Source: Watersipora subatra
Lineage: Eukaryota > Bryozoa > Gymnolaemata > Cheilostomatida > Watersiporidae
Direction of reading: 5' to 3'
Assembly (NCBI RefSeq): GCF_963576615.1
Contig: NC_088711.1
Span: 57,082,248-57,146,247, forward strand
DNA length: 64,000 nucleotides
The notes under the pieces were generated by a model, which made no database searches, was not told where the DNA came from, and saw nothing but the letters and a program-made list of their open reading frames with translations. A program made the position numbers and the translations under genes. Positions 49,291 through 60,368 of the stretch are shown here, piece by piece. Positions within the stretch are counted from its first letter, which is position 1. Every line of letters starts with the position of its first letter.

Positions 49291-51941
49291 TTTAAATATA
49301 TAGATTATACACTGTAGATATACATGGAAACTAACTTGTAAAAGCAAATATCTGATCTGAAAAGTCAAACACACTATTATGATTGACTAAAATTGTAAAC
49401 CGATTGAAGTTTAAGTTCTGATATGTTATTGCGCAAGTAGAAGACAGTCTATTGCTAAATGTGGGTCGTTTTCGGTGGAATGCATTTCTATGAATTGTTT
49501 TTCTTGGCGCACAGTGTTTTATGAATAAGCTGTAGTTATTGAAATATCTGCCATCAAACTATATATCTCAGATAACAAGCTTTATCTTACTTTTATCTTT
49601 ATATGCTAACAAAAGAAGCAATCTTACTGATTAAAATAGCTTTTCTTTAAGATATCAACGAACTTTTTAGACCTCTTTTAGATCACTGGAACCAACCTGA
49701 TTGAGCTACATGTAGCTCAGAAGAAATTTGTAAAATTATCGAAAACACAAATTTGTGCAGTCTTTTAATCAAATTAGCATGTAATGCATTCTGTAAATTA
49801 AGCTTTGTAAAAAGAGCCAAAAAAGAAAACTAAAAACATCAGAAAAATTAAAAAGAGAGGAGACTGATTCAAACTTATTTGTAGGTTGAAAAGATTTATG
49901 ATTACATACATGTGACTTACTTTTTATAAATGTACAATGTTCTGATCAACTTGTTACATACAATGATAAAATAGGCATTGTAAGACCAGCAGCTGTATAA
50001 AGAGCAAGAACAATGGCAGGTGTAGTTTGCTAGTTTGATGTACATTGTACATTACATGAACTTCAAAAACATTAATGACAGCTTCGTTAAATTTGAACAT
50101 AAATGCCTTAGAATAAAGGCTATACAGTTGATCCCCTACTTATGGTCAATATATGACGTTTCTAGCGCAGAAGAACAATTTTTCAAAGCTTTTTAAAGCA
50201 GTTTCATTAGTGAAGGTGAAGAAGCTAATAAATGAAAAGTAGAGTAAATGAAAAAAGCCGTTAAAATATAAGAATAATAAATATATAAGCTGTTAAGTTA
50301 AATTTTATCAAATCTGAATTGAAATAAATTAAGTCAAGTATTTCTTTTCAACCTTTGCTCGGCCAACTCTACACTCACTTGTTATTAAAATAAAAAAACA
50401 CAAATACCAGTTTTTGTGGTTCCAACTTTAGTAATTTAGATTTTCAAGTTAAGATTTAGATTTTACCATTATTTTTCTTTTTGTATAATGCCTTTGTTTG
50501 AATGTTATGTGTAATTCCTAGCAACATCCGTTAAATATCTATAGAAAATTTTTAGGTTGTGGAATAAACTTTGTCAAAAAAGCTGCTTCAGTGTATGTGT
50601 TTTGTGTGCTAAAGTACTACAGTTGAGTCAATTTTTATTAATTTTATTTTTTCCGTTATTGTGGCTAACAGTACTAGTATTTGGAAATCACTCATTATGG
50701 GTCACAGACTAAAAAGCTTTGCCATGCATTTTGTCAAATAAAAATTGTAGGTTAAATCTTTTTGATTGAATATACAACAAACCGTCGGGTCATCATCTTT
50801 TCATTTCCAGTTATTATAGATAAAAATTAATCAATGTTGTCACCCGAACATATTTCTGCAATACAGGTTTCAGAAAGTTTTTATTATTAGATTTCATGTA
50901 CATCCTGACAATATTTTGGGCAGTGATATTGATTCTGAATATTTCAAACTCTTTAAATGACTGAATCTTTATTTAATTTAAAAAAAAAACACTTATTCTT
51001 GCAAGTCTTTGTCAGTAATATTAGTTGCACTACTAATAGTAATGAAAACATACTTTTTACAAAAATTGCTACTAAAGTCAATAAACTGCCACCAATTCGT
51101 TATTTGAATTAACTATTACTAGAGAAAACTTACTAGATGTAATCTGACTCTAATGCTTGTATTAGCACTTGCTAATAGGCTACATTAGCACGAGTGAATG
51201 TGGGTTAACTCTCTCTCCCTCTGAGTTCCCTTTCCTGTAAGGACGTAAGCAATCATGGTTCTCCCCACTTCCTATAGGCTAACCATGACTATTTTTGGCA
51301 GATTCCAGTGGTAGTTTGCTATTCCCTTCTGTTGCAGATTGCATTTTATAATTATTATTTCAGCACCTTACTGTTTTGTATAGCAAGTTGCGCTTTCTAC
51401 TAATATATTAGCAGGCGCACGGCCTATATGCGCACGGCCTTCTTTGGATTGGCCATGCCCGAAAAACACACCCAAATAAATACCAAAGAGTAATGTTCAA
51501 CTTTACTCTGCATGCGCGGCCTAAAACACTCAATCTCATTCTTCATATCATAATTACTCACCTTCTGTTGAATGTTTTTATTGAGACACTATCTCAAGCT
51601 AGCTGGCCATTGGCTCACAGATGAGCTCCTTGCTTTAACAGATTTTGTTTTGAAACCTGCGTGGATGAGGAGGGTGGTTGCTGCCACCTTCTTTATTCAT
51701 GCTGGAGCGCAGATGGGGGAAATGGTCTGGTCACCCAACAACCTGACCAGTAGGGCAACTGCTAAGTGAATAAGAAATGTGCTCGTCAGTGCAACATCTT
51801 GATATGATTTAAGAGAACTTCAATATGTAGATGTAGGATAAAACTCTTGCTTTGTGAAAAAGAAAAAGCATTTGTTAAAAAAGATTTTGCAAGTAATAAT
51901 TTGGTCGAAACGAGCAAAGAATTTTCATAGCAAAAGAATTA

Positions 51942-53327
51942 CCGTAAAACCCTCTATTGAACACCACCTCTATTTAAACGCCATCTCCAATTGACCGCCA
52001 CTTTGAGAGATGAGGTTGAAAAATGGAGTGCCACTCTCTAATTGAGCGCCACCTCCATGTGACCACCACTTTGACATTATTTTATCTTTACGAGCCCATA
52101 ATACCAATTGATCGGTAGAAGTGTCTACAAAACCATATCAACAACGAATCGTTTACATTAATAACAATTAATTCTCTCGTTGGCCAATTCCAAAGCTTTT
52201 CGTTTTTTTTGGTTAAAACTTTAAAAGCAAAACCATAGAAATAATTAATAACAGTCTCAGGTTAACAGTAGTTCATAGTTTAATGTGGTCTTTCTACTTT
52301 GAAGTACATGTATATAAAGCCGTTTACATTTATGATGGTAGACGAGCGACTAGTTTTAGGGTCAAGGTTATGTTTAGCGAGCAAGACTTTTACTCATTGC
52401 ATTTGTGCTAAATGCAATGAGTGAAAGTATTGCTCTGCCAAAAACTTGTTTGGATGCTAATATTGACTAGTTCAGTAGTGCAGAAAAAGAGTTGCAGTCA
52501 GAGAACATCGTGGAAGGTATTGGACAGCCAGAAGAAGCTCGTTCCATCGGAAGCAACAATCAGAATGCAGCTATCCGAGCAAACGATGCAAATATTTTTG
52601 TTTTAAAAACGTTAATTATTGTTTTTGCATGTAACATAAGTATGGTTCGTTTATGTCACTTGATCACAAATATGTATTTGTAGCATTTGATGGATTATCA
52701 TTATATAACTTATAAATTTGCGGATTTATAGCATATTATTTAATAGCATCCTTGCGGTTATCTTAACATGGCTTGCAATGGCTCAATGCTCATAACTCCT
52801 CTTCTATTGGACATAAAAAGCTAGTTTTGGCTGCAAACTGTTGCAAACATATCAATGAGTGCAATGAGCTTTTATTCAACAATAATAAATATAGATATAA
52901 AATAAAAATATGTTTTCAAATTTAAAATGAAATAAAAAAATTTAAAGCTCCAACAAATTGCAAAGCAAGGTCCAGGCTATAATGTCATCGCAGATTGATT
53001 GCAAGCAACAGATAGCAACTACATGTAGTAGAGATATTTCTCGGTTTCCCAATGCATGTTTTATTTAAAGAACTGACAAGTTAGAGGTAAGTTATCAGAT
53101 TTATTGCATTCAAAAGGTTTAACGTCGCTCCACCGGAAAAGGAGGGCAACATATAGGCGACATTCGCTTCACCCGGAAAATGGCTAAATTTATCTCCCCA
53201 AAGTTCTGACGATCCGTTTGAAAAATACAACACCAGCCTCTATTTGACTGCCACCTTCAATTGACCGCCGCTATAGAGGATGGGTGGAAAAATAGAGCGC
53301 CATAGCATTAAATTAGAGGTTTTATGG
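51942..53327. mobile_element. Non-autonomous transposon with CCGTAAAACC ends (copy 1)
   Basis: Ends CCGTAAAACCCTCTA and, on the right, the complement of CCATAAAACCTCTAA, each bordered by TA, so a pogo/mariner-like TA target is likely. Subterminal parts repeat the theme ATTGACCGCCACTTTGA several times on both sides. A short frame around 52430-52560 (TCLDANID, FSSAEKELQS) is shared with copy 2 and may be the relic of a transposase end; the family is not recognised. Confidence 0.6.
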
Positions 53328-54384
53328 TAGATGAAATAGACCTGCATAAACTGAAGTTTATTACAATGAACAAATCACATTTTGAAGAGCTGCATACTAA
53401 ATTTATATTAATGAATAACTCTTTACCTACAATGGCAATGCTTCTTGTGTTATAATTTCTTGTGTTATTTGATTTCTTATTTAGTTGTAATTTGGTGATT
53501 TCTATAAAACCTCGTAACGGATAAACTATATGGATGGTAGAGAAACCCCATGGGTTAACAGTATAGCCCATGATCCATGAGGTATCAACCATCACACCAC
53601 AAATCGAAAAGCAAGTGAATGCAGAATAAATAAAACGGCATACTTCAATGATATGTAGCTGATAAATGATTAAAACAGTTGGGAATAGTTCATGCTTGTT
53701 GCTTGAAATCGGCATAGCACTCTGCATTACGCAGCAATTCAACTTGAATAAAGCTTGCTCTCACAGCTCACATTGGTAAGTTTAGCAATACTGACAGTAG
53801 CGTACTGAAATTGACCATTGGCAATAGTTAATTGCCAGGCTAATAGAAGGCAACTACATTGCATGTCACTGTTTATAAGCCGATTTTTAATCTCAGTTTG
53901 TGAGTCTGTGTTTCAGTGTCCAGCTCTAGCTATTAAAATCTTGAAAGGAAAAATCCATATCGCGGAAGATTTGATCTCGGAATCTCTCTTTCCCCAGGCG
54001 ATAAGCTAACCCATTGAACTATGCAAGATTGATGGATTCATTGGGGGATATGAGTTGTTGTGTCGGTTAAAATGCGCATAGCGACCCTGCATTACGGTAC
54101 AACGCAACATCAGTAATGCTTACTCAAATTAGCCATTGGCGATGTGCCAGACTAATGGCAAGCAACTACATTACCTGCAACCATAGATATAGTAAACCCT
54201 AGATATGCGAATGATCAAAACAAGTGAGGCCTATAATTAGCATGACGCAACGTCATGGTGATGTGCAAAGCAAATCAGCTGATCTATTAACTCCTATTGA
54301 CTTGGCACTAAAAACTGCTCAATTTTTCCATAGTTTGTGCATCTGAGACTGCATATTTTATTGAAAATATGTAAAACTTATATG

Positions 54385-55634
54385 CGGTAATACTTCAACT
54401 TACGAGTGCCCTAACGTAGGAGAAACTTGAGGTACGAGCCAGCTTTTAAGCAAGTTTTAGCACTAAAATACGAGCCATGTTTGAAATACGAGCACATGAG
54501 ACAGTTGCCAAGTATGTCGGAGGTGTTTTATGAGAACAGCATCACTCTGTATTTTTCAACTGCTCAGATTATACTTTTGTACCATGTTTTTTGTGCGCGA
54601 TTTTCAGTGCAGAATTATGTGAATTAAAAGTACCGTGCGTAGACCGAAAGTTTGCCAGTAAAAGGATAGATAATGCAAAGAAAAAGCGAATGATAAAAAT
54701 TGATATTAAATGGAAAATTATTGAAAAATATGCAAAAGATGTATGCGTGATTGAGCTTGCTCAACAATATGACAGAAATACATCCACAATTATCAAACAC
54801 AAGGATTATATTCAAGGCATTTAGTCTGCAAAAGGACTAACCATGGTTTCTAAACGATGCAGCGATCTTCACGACCACTGATGGAGAGACTGCTCAGGTT
54901 TTGGATAAAAGACAAACAATTGGCCGGTGACTGCGTAACTGAAACGATGCTACGTAAAATGGCCGGTGCTATCTGTCAAGACTATAAAAAATAGACATTC
55001 GGACAAGTTGGCTAGCGGTCGTGCATTAACCCTTGGTGACAACAACTGTGTTCGTCCTGATCGCAACACGTTGAAAGGGCGACAAAGGCAAACGTCCTTA
55101 GATAGGTTTCTCTTAAAACGGTCAGCTGGTCGTGAGAACGAAACAAAAAAAAATTAGCTAACCAGCGAGAAACTTAAAACTATGAACGCCGAAGAAACTT
55201 TAATTACGTTAAGTTAAAGATTAAAGTTTGCTTTTAGGTTTGCTTTTAATTTTGTCTTTTAAGACTTGGATAAAATCTAAATTTATCAAAGTCAACTGTT
55301 GTAATGGAGGATAACTTATCTCTCCCTCTCTGGCAAATGCTAGCGTTAGCCGCTATTGTATGTATTTAATTTTACATTTTAATTAATCACATTTCCTTGC
55401 ATTATTTTTATTTGTTGCTTTTTGAAAGCATGTGGTAAGTTAGGACAACAACCAACATGTTCTTTCTGTTACAATATATTGTTTTGAGTGTTTTATTTGC
55501 ATTTTTAGAGTATGAAAACTTATCAATATATATTTAATTGTTCTATATATAAATAAATTGCACCAACATGCGAGTAAATTGACCTACGAGCTCAGTCTCT
55601 GAACGCATTAAGCTCGTAAGTCGAAGTATGACTG
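54385..55634. mobile_element. Tigger/pogo-like element nested in the P-type element
   Basis: Inverted ends: right end, on the minus strand, CAGTCATACTTCGACTTACG; left end CGGTAATACTTCAACTTACG, with TA after the right end. Inside on the plus strand lie parts of a Tigger transposase: a CENP-B-type DNA-binding start (IKWKIIEKYAKDV, then IELAQQYDRNTSTI) and the typical end RQRQTSLDRFLLKR. The DDE catalytic region between them is missing. Confidence 0.7.
54591..55157 (+). pseudogene. Deleted Tigger transposase remnant
   Basis: Two open pieces (54591-54824 and 54966-55157) separated by stops. The first has the CENP-B N-terminal helix-turn-helix, with KWKIIEKYAKDVCVIELAQQ followed by YDRNTSTIIKHKD. 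The second carries the C-terminal TLKGRQRQTSLDRFLLKRSA motif. The core is deleted, so there is no transposase activity. Confidence 0.65.
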
Positions 55635-56329
55635 TAATGACTTTGGATGAGAAAGGCAAGAATCTTACACACATGGTAATGAATAATACCAATGATTTAG
55701 AAGCTTCTATATTATTGATAATACAAAGAGTGACCAAATAGAAATTAAACTAATAACAAACTAATGAATCAAATGAGGTTTAGAAGCAGTTACGCTGGAC
55801 CACTGTATTAAACACCCATTAGACATGACTGAAAATAACTAGACGAGATAGTTTTTGTCTAAGGTTGGTTGAACTAGATTCCTGCTTTGAAGTAGCATAG
55901 TGTTTTCTGATTTTAGTATAGCGATTTACTATAGTTTTGAGTAGACTGTTGGCATGCACTGTACATGTAAAACCTTGATGGAGGTTATGTAATAAGACAT
56001 ATATGTTACTGTCTGTGATGTTACTTGTTTAAAAGCTTTCTGTGTGATACCACAGCTCTCCATGTGTGAACGTAGGCACTTTTCTGCAGCAATTCATATT
56101 CGGCCTATCAATCTGGTCACCAATCCTCCTCTGTTTTTAACTGAGATTAGGGTTGTCATCACTATTTCTACTTCCCACTACTTCGACATCGGTCAAGAAC
56201 TTGATACGCTCATCACATTTGAGTTAGAAAAAAATCCTCATCACCGAACTCCTCATCTTCACCTTCCTCAGCTTTTGTCTCTTCTTTCTTTTTCTTTCTA
56301 GCCAGAGAATGTAGCAGGAGTTGGCCAGT

Positions 56330-56780
56330 TTTTTCAGCCCTGCTCACATCCAGATCAATACAGTTAACATTGGTGTGATATCTGCTTTTATGAACGGCGC
56401 TCGAAGTGCAGATCTAAAGCACTGCACATCCGGGTTATTGTTATAGCCACCCTTAGATCGTATTGTGGAAAACAGAATCTCAATGTGATCCTGGTTGATC
56501 TTAAAGGTTAGGAAGTAGTTGATGTAAGGGTAGTTGCTGAAAAGATATTGAGTAATGTCATGTACAGATTTGGCTGCTGACTCAAAACCAATGACGAAAT
56601 GATGATCATTTTCCTATTATTTTCCACTAGCAGCTTTCAGCTTGGTGTCCTTAATCGGCATAGATAGCTTATGATATTGTTGAGAACTTCTTGTTTTGAG
56701 TTGAAGTTCTGTTATGGGCAATTCAGGATATACCTGGGGTGTTGTGGTCTCTTCTGATGACATTTCACTAAGAATTTGGT
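56330..56780 (-). pseudogene. P/THAP9-type transposase C-terminal fragment
   Basis: The minus-strand translation from about 56763 starts MSSEETTTP and then shows stops. Further on it carries HFVIGFESAAKSVHDITQYL, YINYFLTFKINQDHIEILFS and RSKGGYNNNPDV. The FxFSQDHxExxF and GGxNNNP signatures are hallmarks of the P-element transposase family. No THAP domain is visible in the element, so it is a deleted copy. Confidence 0.7.
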
Positions 56781-57140
56781 CTTATTGTTATGTTTATGAC
56801 TTAAAAACTAGCATACCAAGCGTGCTTCCACTACTAAACTTATTGCTCAATTGAAGGCTTTGACGCTGTGATGCACATCACTACGACGTAACGTCGTGAA
56901 AACAACAGCCAATTATAGGCCTCACTTTTGCTCCATTGTATTGATAGCTATTCGTCAATCTAGGGTTTACTATATCCATGCCTGCAACTATTCATAAGCG
57001 GTTTTCTAACACCCGTGCAACATCGAGCATTCGTGTCGTGCATCTATATAGGCCTATTGTATTTTCATCAGCTATCAATTGAGAAGACAATTCCTAAAAC
57101 GAGGTCAGCTTGAGATTCATGGTCAAATTTATTACAGATG

Positions 57141-57509
57141 CCCAGGGTTGATACTCTGAACGAAACACCCACCTGGCTAGGCCCAGACTTGGATTTTGTA
57201 CCCCCAATCACCTGGTTGGTTAATTTGAAATACACCCCCTAAACACTGGGAGCTCGCAAGGGGGGCCCAGGTTCCACACCCCGCTAATCATCCAATATGA
57301 TTCAGAAGCTTTAAAAATAATTTCCACTGGACCTATAACATATGTATCCCCAGTGTGAAGAAAGCTATGAGAAACATGGGCCCTTTCACTGGCTTGACCG
57401 TGGAAACCCCCTAGAGTAGCAAACTCACTGACAGTGCCCCATGGTATGAAAACCCCACCTAACACGTGATTTTGGGCCGAGGTTAATGTTAGGGGGTATC
57501 AACCCTAGG
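57141..57509. mobile_element. Candidate short MITE with CCCAGGGTTGATAC ends
   Basis: CCCAGGGTTGATACTC at the left and the complement of CCTAGGGTTGATACCC at the right, 369 bp. No clear target duplication. The minus-strand open frame inside looks non-coding. Confidence 0.4.
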
Positions 57510-58316
57510 AATAGATGTCGCATATACACATTGAAATGAGGGTATTCCATTTAGTTAGAACCTAAGACACAATAATAGTGTAGTCATACATTACATTCGA
57601 GATACTTCTTTACAGCATGAACCATTACACAAGGCGGTTACAGGCTTGCTTCTGATGAACAGATGGCAATTAAAATTCTCACACCGTTTGTTTTACAATC
57701 GGCAAGTCTTGATATTATTCTCTTAAAACCTGCATGTAATCGATGACTGACCACCACACACTTTTTGTACTATCCTACAAGATGAAAATGTAAGAAATCT
57801 TGGCAAGTATTTACACCATTACCGCTCTAGTCTTCATGAGCATGCGACTCAAGGCAAACTAGGTAGTTGATCCTACTTTGTATGCTTTATTCGACTAAGG
57901 AGCAGAACGGACTTCTTAAATGAAGTATATGCAGCTTATTCTGCCATGGCTAGTATTTAGCAATTCTGTACCGTACAAGTTAATGAGCATCTACCACCCA
58001 ATAACTAAGGGTACAATAATTGAGCTTGAAGATCGGATTAAGTATGTAGCAGCATGCAAATAATATAGCTTTCGATCTTACAATTACAGACTAGACCAAA
58101 ATTTTCAGTACCAAGACTAGCCAGCAATATATTGTGCGGATTGCATTTGTCAAATGCATCAAGATTGACAACCAAGCCTAGGCATGACTAGTCACAAGAG
58201 ACTCTAAAGCAGCCCACGTATTAATGAACCAGATATGTTTTGTTTCTGATGCATACCTTAGCAAACTTTGAACTTGATCTGACTGAGAGACAGGATGGCG
58301 AGCTAGATTTTCAAAA
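57510..58316. other. Intergenic sequence downstream of RPSA
   Basis: No gene or repeat identified. Short plus-strand frames near 58240 overlap the RPSA 3' end in antisense and are not supported. Confidence 0.4.
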
Positions 58317-58322
58317 TTTATT
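58317..58322 (-). terminator. RPSA poly(A) signal
   Basis: AATAAA on the minus strand 62 bases after the stop codon, giving a short 3'UTR typical for ribosomal protein genes. Confidence 0.7.
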
Positions 58323-58384
58323 AAAAACCTGTCTACACATAGTAGAATTACAAACAGAGCAATACATCACAAGAGCTGTCTCTT

Positions 58385-60039
58385 CTAACTCCAATTCTCG
58401 CCAGCTGCACCTCCCCATTGATCACTACCAGGAGCGGGTGTAGCTGACCAGTCCTCTGTTGCAGGTGGTGCTGTCCATTCTTCAAAATTGGCTGCAGGAG
58501 CAGCACCTGGTGCGGTCACAGGGGCACCAACAGACGCTCCAGACAAGGATGTAGGCTGAGGCTCAGCAGCCCAGTCTTGCTGTGGCTCTGCCATTTCTCC
58601 AGCCCAGGTATCTGCAGCGGGGAGGGCATCTTGAGCTGCATACTGAGCACTTTCCTTTGCAGCCTGTTCTTCCTTTTCAATCTAAGACAAAGAAAACAAT
58701 CTAGTAATAATTGTTTACAGTTTACAAAGATTGTGTCAGAGTGACAAAAATGTCTCAGTAGTGACTGGCATCATTTACTGACAGCAGAGAAGGTGACCAG
58801 GCAGACCACCACAACTGTTAGATAAGTCGCAAATTACCACACATCATTGACAAATTAACTAACCCAACAGAACGCAAACACTAATAATCTTTTGCTATAT
58901 TAAATAAATACAAACACGTTTACAATATTGGAGAGCTGCAACAAAACAACAAACCTCCTCAGGATCTCTATAGAAGTACAGATCAACCATAACTTCCCAT
59001 GGAACTTCTCGAGAAATGGTGCCTCGGAGTCGCAGCACTTCTCGAGCCAAGAACCACCAAGCGAGACCAATTGAATGGAAAGTCTTGTTGTTAGTTGGTA
59101 TAGCAATGTCCACAAATCGGAGAGGGGTATCTGAATTGCACAGGGCAATCACGGGGATGTTAACATAAGATGCCTCACGTACAGCTTGATGGTCGGATCT
59201 TGGGTCAGTAATGACCAACAGACGGGGCTCCCGGAAGTTTTTCTACAAAATCCAAGCATAATATAAATTTACATTCTCTTAAGCGTTGCCAAAGCAATTA
59301 CAATGTCAGCAATGTTCAGCACACTGTTCGCAGCACAGATAATCAGTTGACAGACAGAATATCATCATAACATTGCACAATAATTCTGGTGGGATATCAG
59401 GTCATCAAGCCTCAGTCTCACCAGAAGGCATTTATAATAAGGAAACCCATTTTAAGAGATGTAGTTGTCAATCAACATCAACATTTGTTTCTCTTATTAG
59501 GTGCTAAAATTTGTATAACCAACCTGAATGTAGTTAGTAAACGTGCCAGGAGTGAATCTTCCAGCAATAGCTACTGCCCCAGTAGCGGCAGCGTACTTGA
59601 GAATAGCACGCTGTCCGTAAGGACGCGATGACACGACGAACACATCAGCTGGGTTTTCAATGGCAGCGATGGCTCGAGCAGCCAAGACAAATTTTTCCCA
59701 CATCTTTCGCATGTTGAACACATACACACCTAAAAACAGACATGTCACTCATTAGAAAACTAACCAAAAATTTTCAAGTTGAATAGAATATGTACAACAA
59801 GGTTTGCTCAGCACTAGTTTGCAGCATTATTACTAAGATGCAAATTACCAAAACATCATAGCATGGATAACGAGACTAAGGTTATACCCCAAAATGTAAC
59901 GCGTACCATCTGGTCGTCTCTTGTATACATATTGCTCCATTTGAAAATCTACTTGCGATGTTCCAATGTGAGATCCGCAAGCAAGGATCTTCTTGACATC
60001 ATCCTCCTTTAAGGAGAGCGCCTCACACGTTCCCGACAT
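58385..60039 (-). CDS. RPSA: 40S ribosomal protein SA (uS2, laminin receptor homologue)
   Basis: Four coding exons on the minus strand, 59907-60039, 59524-59729, 58955-59242 and 58385-58681, join in phase (1, 0, 0) to 307 aa plus stop; the human protein is 295. Visible uS2 signatures are [63 protein letters not shown] and [12 protein letters not shown]. The animal-specific tail holds [13 protein letters not shown] and ends in WS. The protein is a component of the small ribosomal subunit, needed for 40S assembly, and binds near the mRNA exit. The ATG at 60039 begins [14 protein letters not shown], the normal N terminus. The peptide corresponding to the vertebrate laminin-binding region reads [18 protein letters not shown], so LMWWML is not conserved. 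Complete and apparently functional. Confidence 0.97.
58751..58852 (-). ncRNA. Candidate box C/D snoRNA A (18S guide) in last RPSA intron
   Basis: Minus strand: C-like box ATGATGT (58841-58847), C'-like ATGATGC (58768-58774) and D box CTGA (58755-58758), with a 4-bp terminal stem TGTC/GACA. Between C and a D'-like CTTA lies GGTAATTTGCG, complementary to the highly conserved 18S rRNA block CGCAAATTACC. The same guide is found in the candidate at 59805-59863. The last base of box C deviates from consensus. Confidence 0.45.
59310..59375 (-). ncRNA. Box C/D snoRNA in an RPSA intron
   Basis: In the intron 59243-59523, minus strand: a perfect C box ATGATGA (59362-59368), D' box CTGA (59343-59346) and D box CTGA (59316-59319). 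A 7-bp terminal stem, CAATGTT with AACATTG, encloses boxes C and D. Length 66 nt is normal for C/D snoRNAs. Such RNAs are released from introns and guide 2'-O-methylation of rRNA. I could not assign the guide targets. Confidence 0.6.
59805..59863 (-). ncRNA. Candidate box C/D snoRNA B (18S guide) in first coding RPSA intron
   Basis: Minus strand: C-like ATGATGT (59853-59859), D box CTGA (59808-59811) and a short TGCT/AGCA end stem. TGGTAATTTGC followed by CTTA is shared with the candidate at 58751-58852, while the rest of the intron is unrelated. That points to duplicated snoRNAs with the guide under selection. Confidence 0.45.
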
Positions 60040-60319
60040 CTTGAACAGTCAGTAATTAGGCAGTTACGGCAACTAACCTGCAAAGTAAAAACCCTACTTC
60101 AATAGCTTGACAATTAACCTACAACAACCATAACGGGTGCTTAAGAACGCCCATCATAGACTTCACAAACATTTGTAAAATCGTCTCGTTAGCACAAATA
60201 ATAGGTCGAGTTTTATATAATAATAATATGAAACAAACATAAGATAAAAAAACCACTATACCATCGTATAACAACAACAGCTTCAATATATACTAGAGAA
60301 AATTACGAGAATTACTTAC

Positions 60320-60368
60320 TGGACACCTAATGCCACTAGGAATATGACGCTAAAAGGAAGAGAAAGGG
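60320..60368 (-). promoter_or_regulatory. RPSA 5'UTR exon with TOP tract
   Basis: On the minus strand a 17-base pyrimidine run (60368 down to 60352) precedes TAGCG and a donor GTAAGT right after 60320. The next acceptor (ttgcag) leads into 60077-60040, the UTR part of the ATG exon. A pyrimidine start is the 5'TOP signature by which ribosomal protein mRNAs are regulated translationally through mTOR/LARP1. The start is likely at one of the C residues 60366-60368. Confidence 0.7.

Larger units (their letters stand above)
46819..51941. other. 3' flank of the zinc-finger/SR gene and gene-poor interval
   Basis: Contains the presumed 3'UTR, then AT-rich sequence and Helitron-like copy H (48028-49290). 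From 49300 to 51940 I see no convincing coding sequence, RNA gene or transposon end. Confidence 0.45.
54182..56980. mobile_element. P-type DNA transposon remnant, 8-bp target duplication
   Basis: The ends are inverted repeats: CATAGATATAGTAAACCCTA on the left and its near complement, ending TATATCCATG, on the right. Both sides are flanked by the exact 8-bp duplication CCTGCAAC (54174-54181 and 56981-56988). P elements start CAT and make 8-bp duplications. On the minus strand at about 56330-56780 a broken frame reads NYFLTFKINQDHIEILF and then SKGGYNNNPDVQCF, matching the C-terminal RNase H-like region of P/THAP9 transposases as I know it. In-frame stops show that it is dead. A Tigger-like element is nested inside. 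Confidence 0.75.
53891..57035 (+). mobile_element. Helitron-like repeat, copy D, interrupted by the P-type element
   Basis: The first part (TCTCAGTTTGTGAG to GCAACTACATTA) and the last part (TTCATAAGCG to CACCCGTGCAACATCGAGCA) flank the P-type element exactly at its target duplication. Copies B and C show the same order without the gap. A further fragment lies at about 53810-53885. Confidence 0.5.

Noticed and set aside
56044-56301. 85-codon plus-strand frame starting after a cacag acceptor
   Set aside because: Inside the P-type element, low complexity at the end, no partner exons.
57220-57465. 81-codon minus-strand frame
   Set aside because: Lies in a candidate MITE, low coding character, no splice context.
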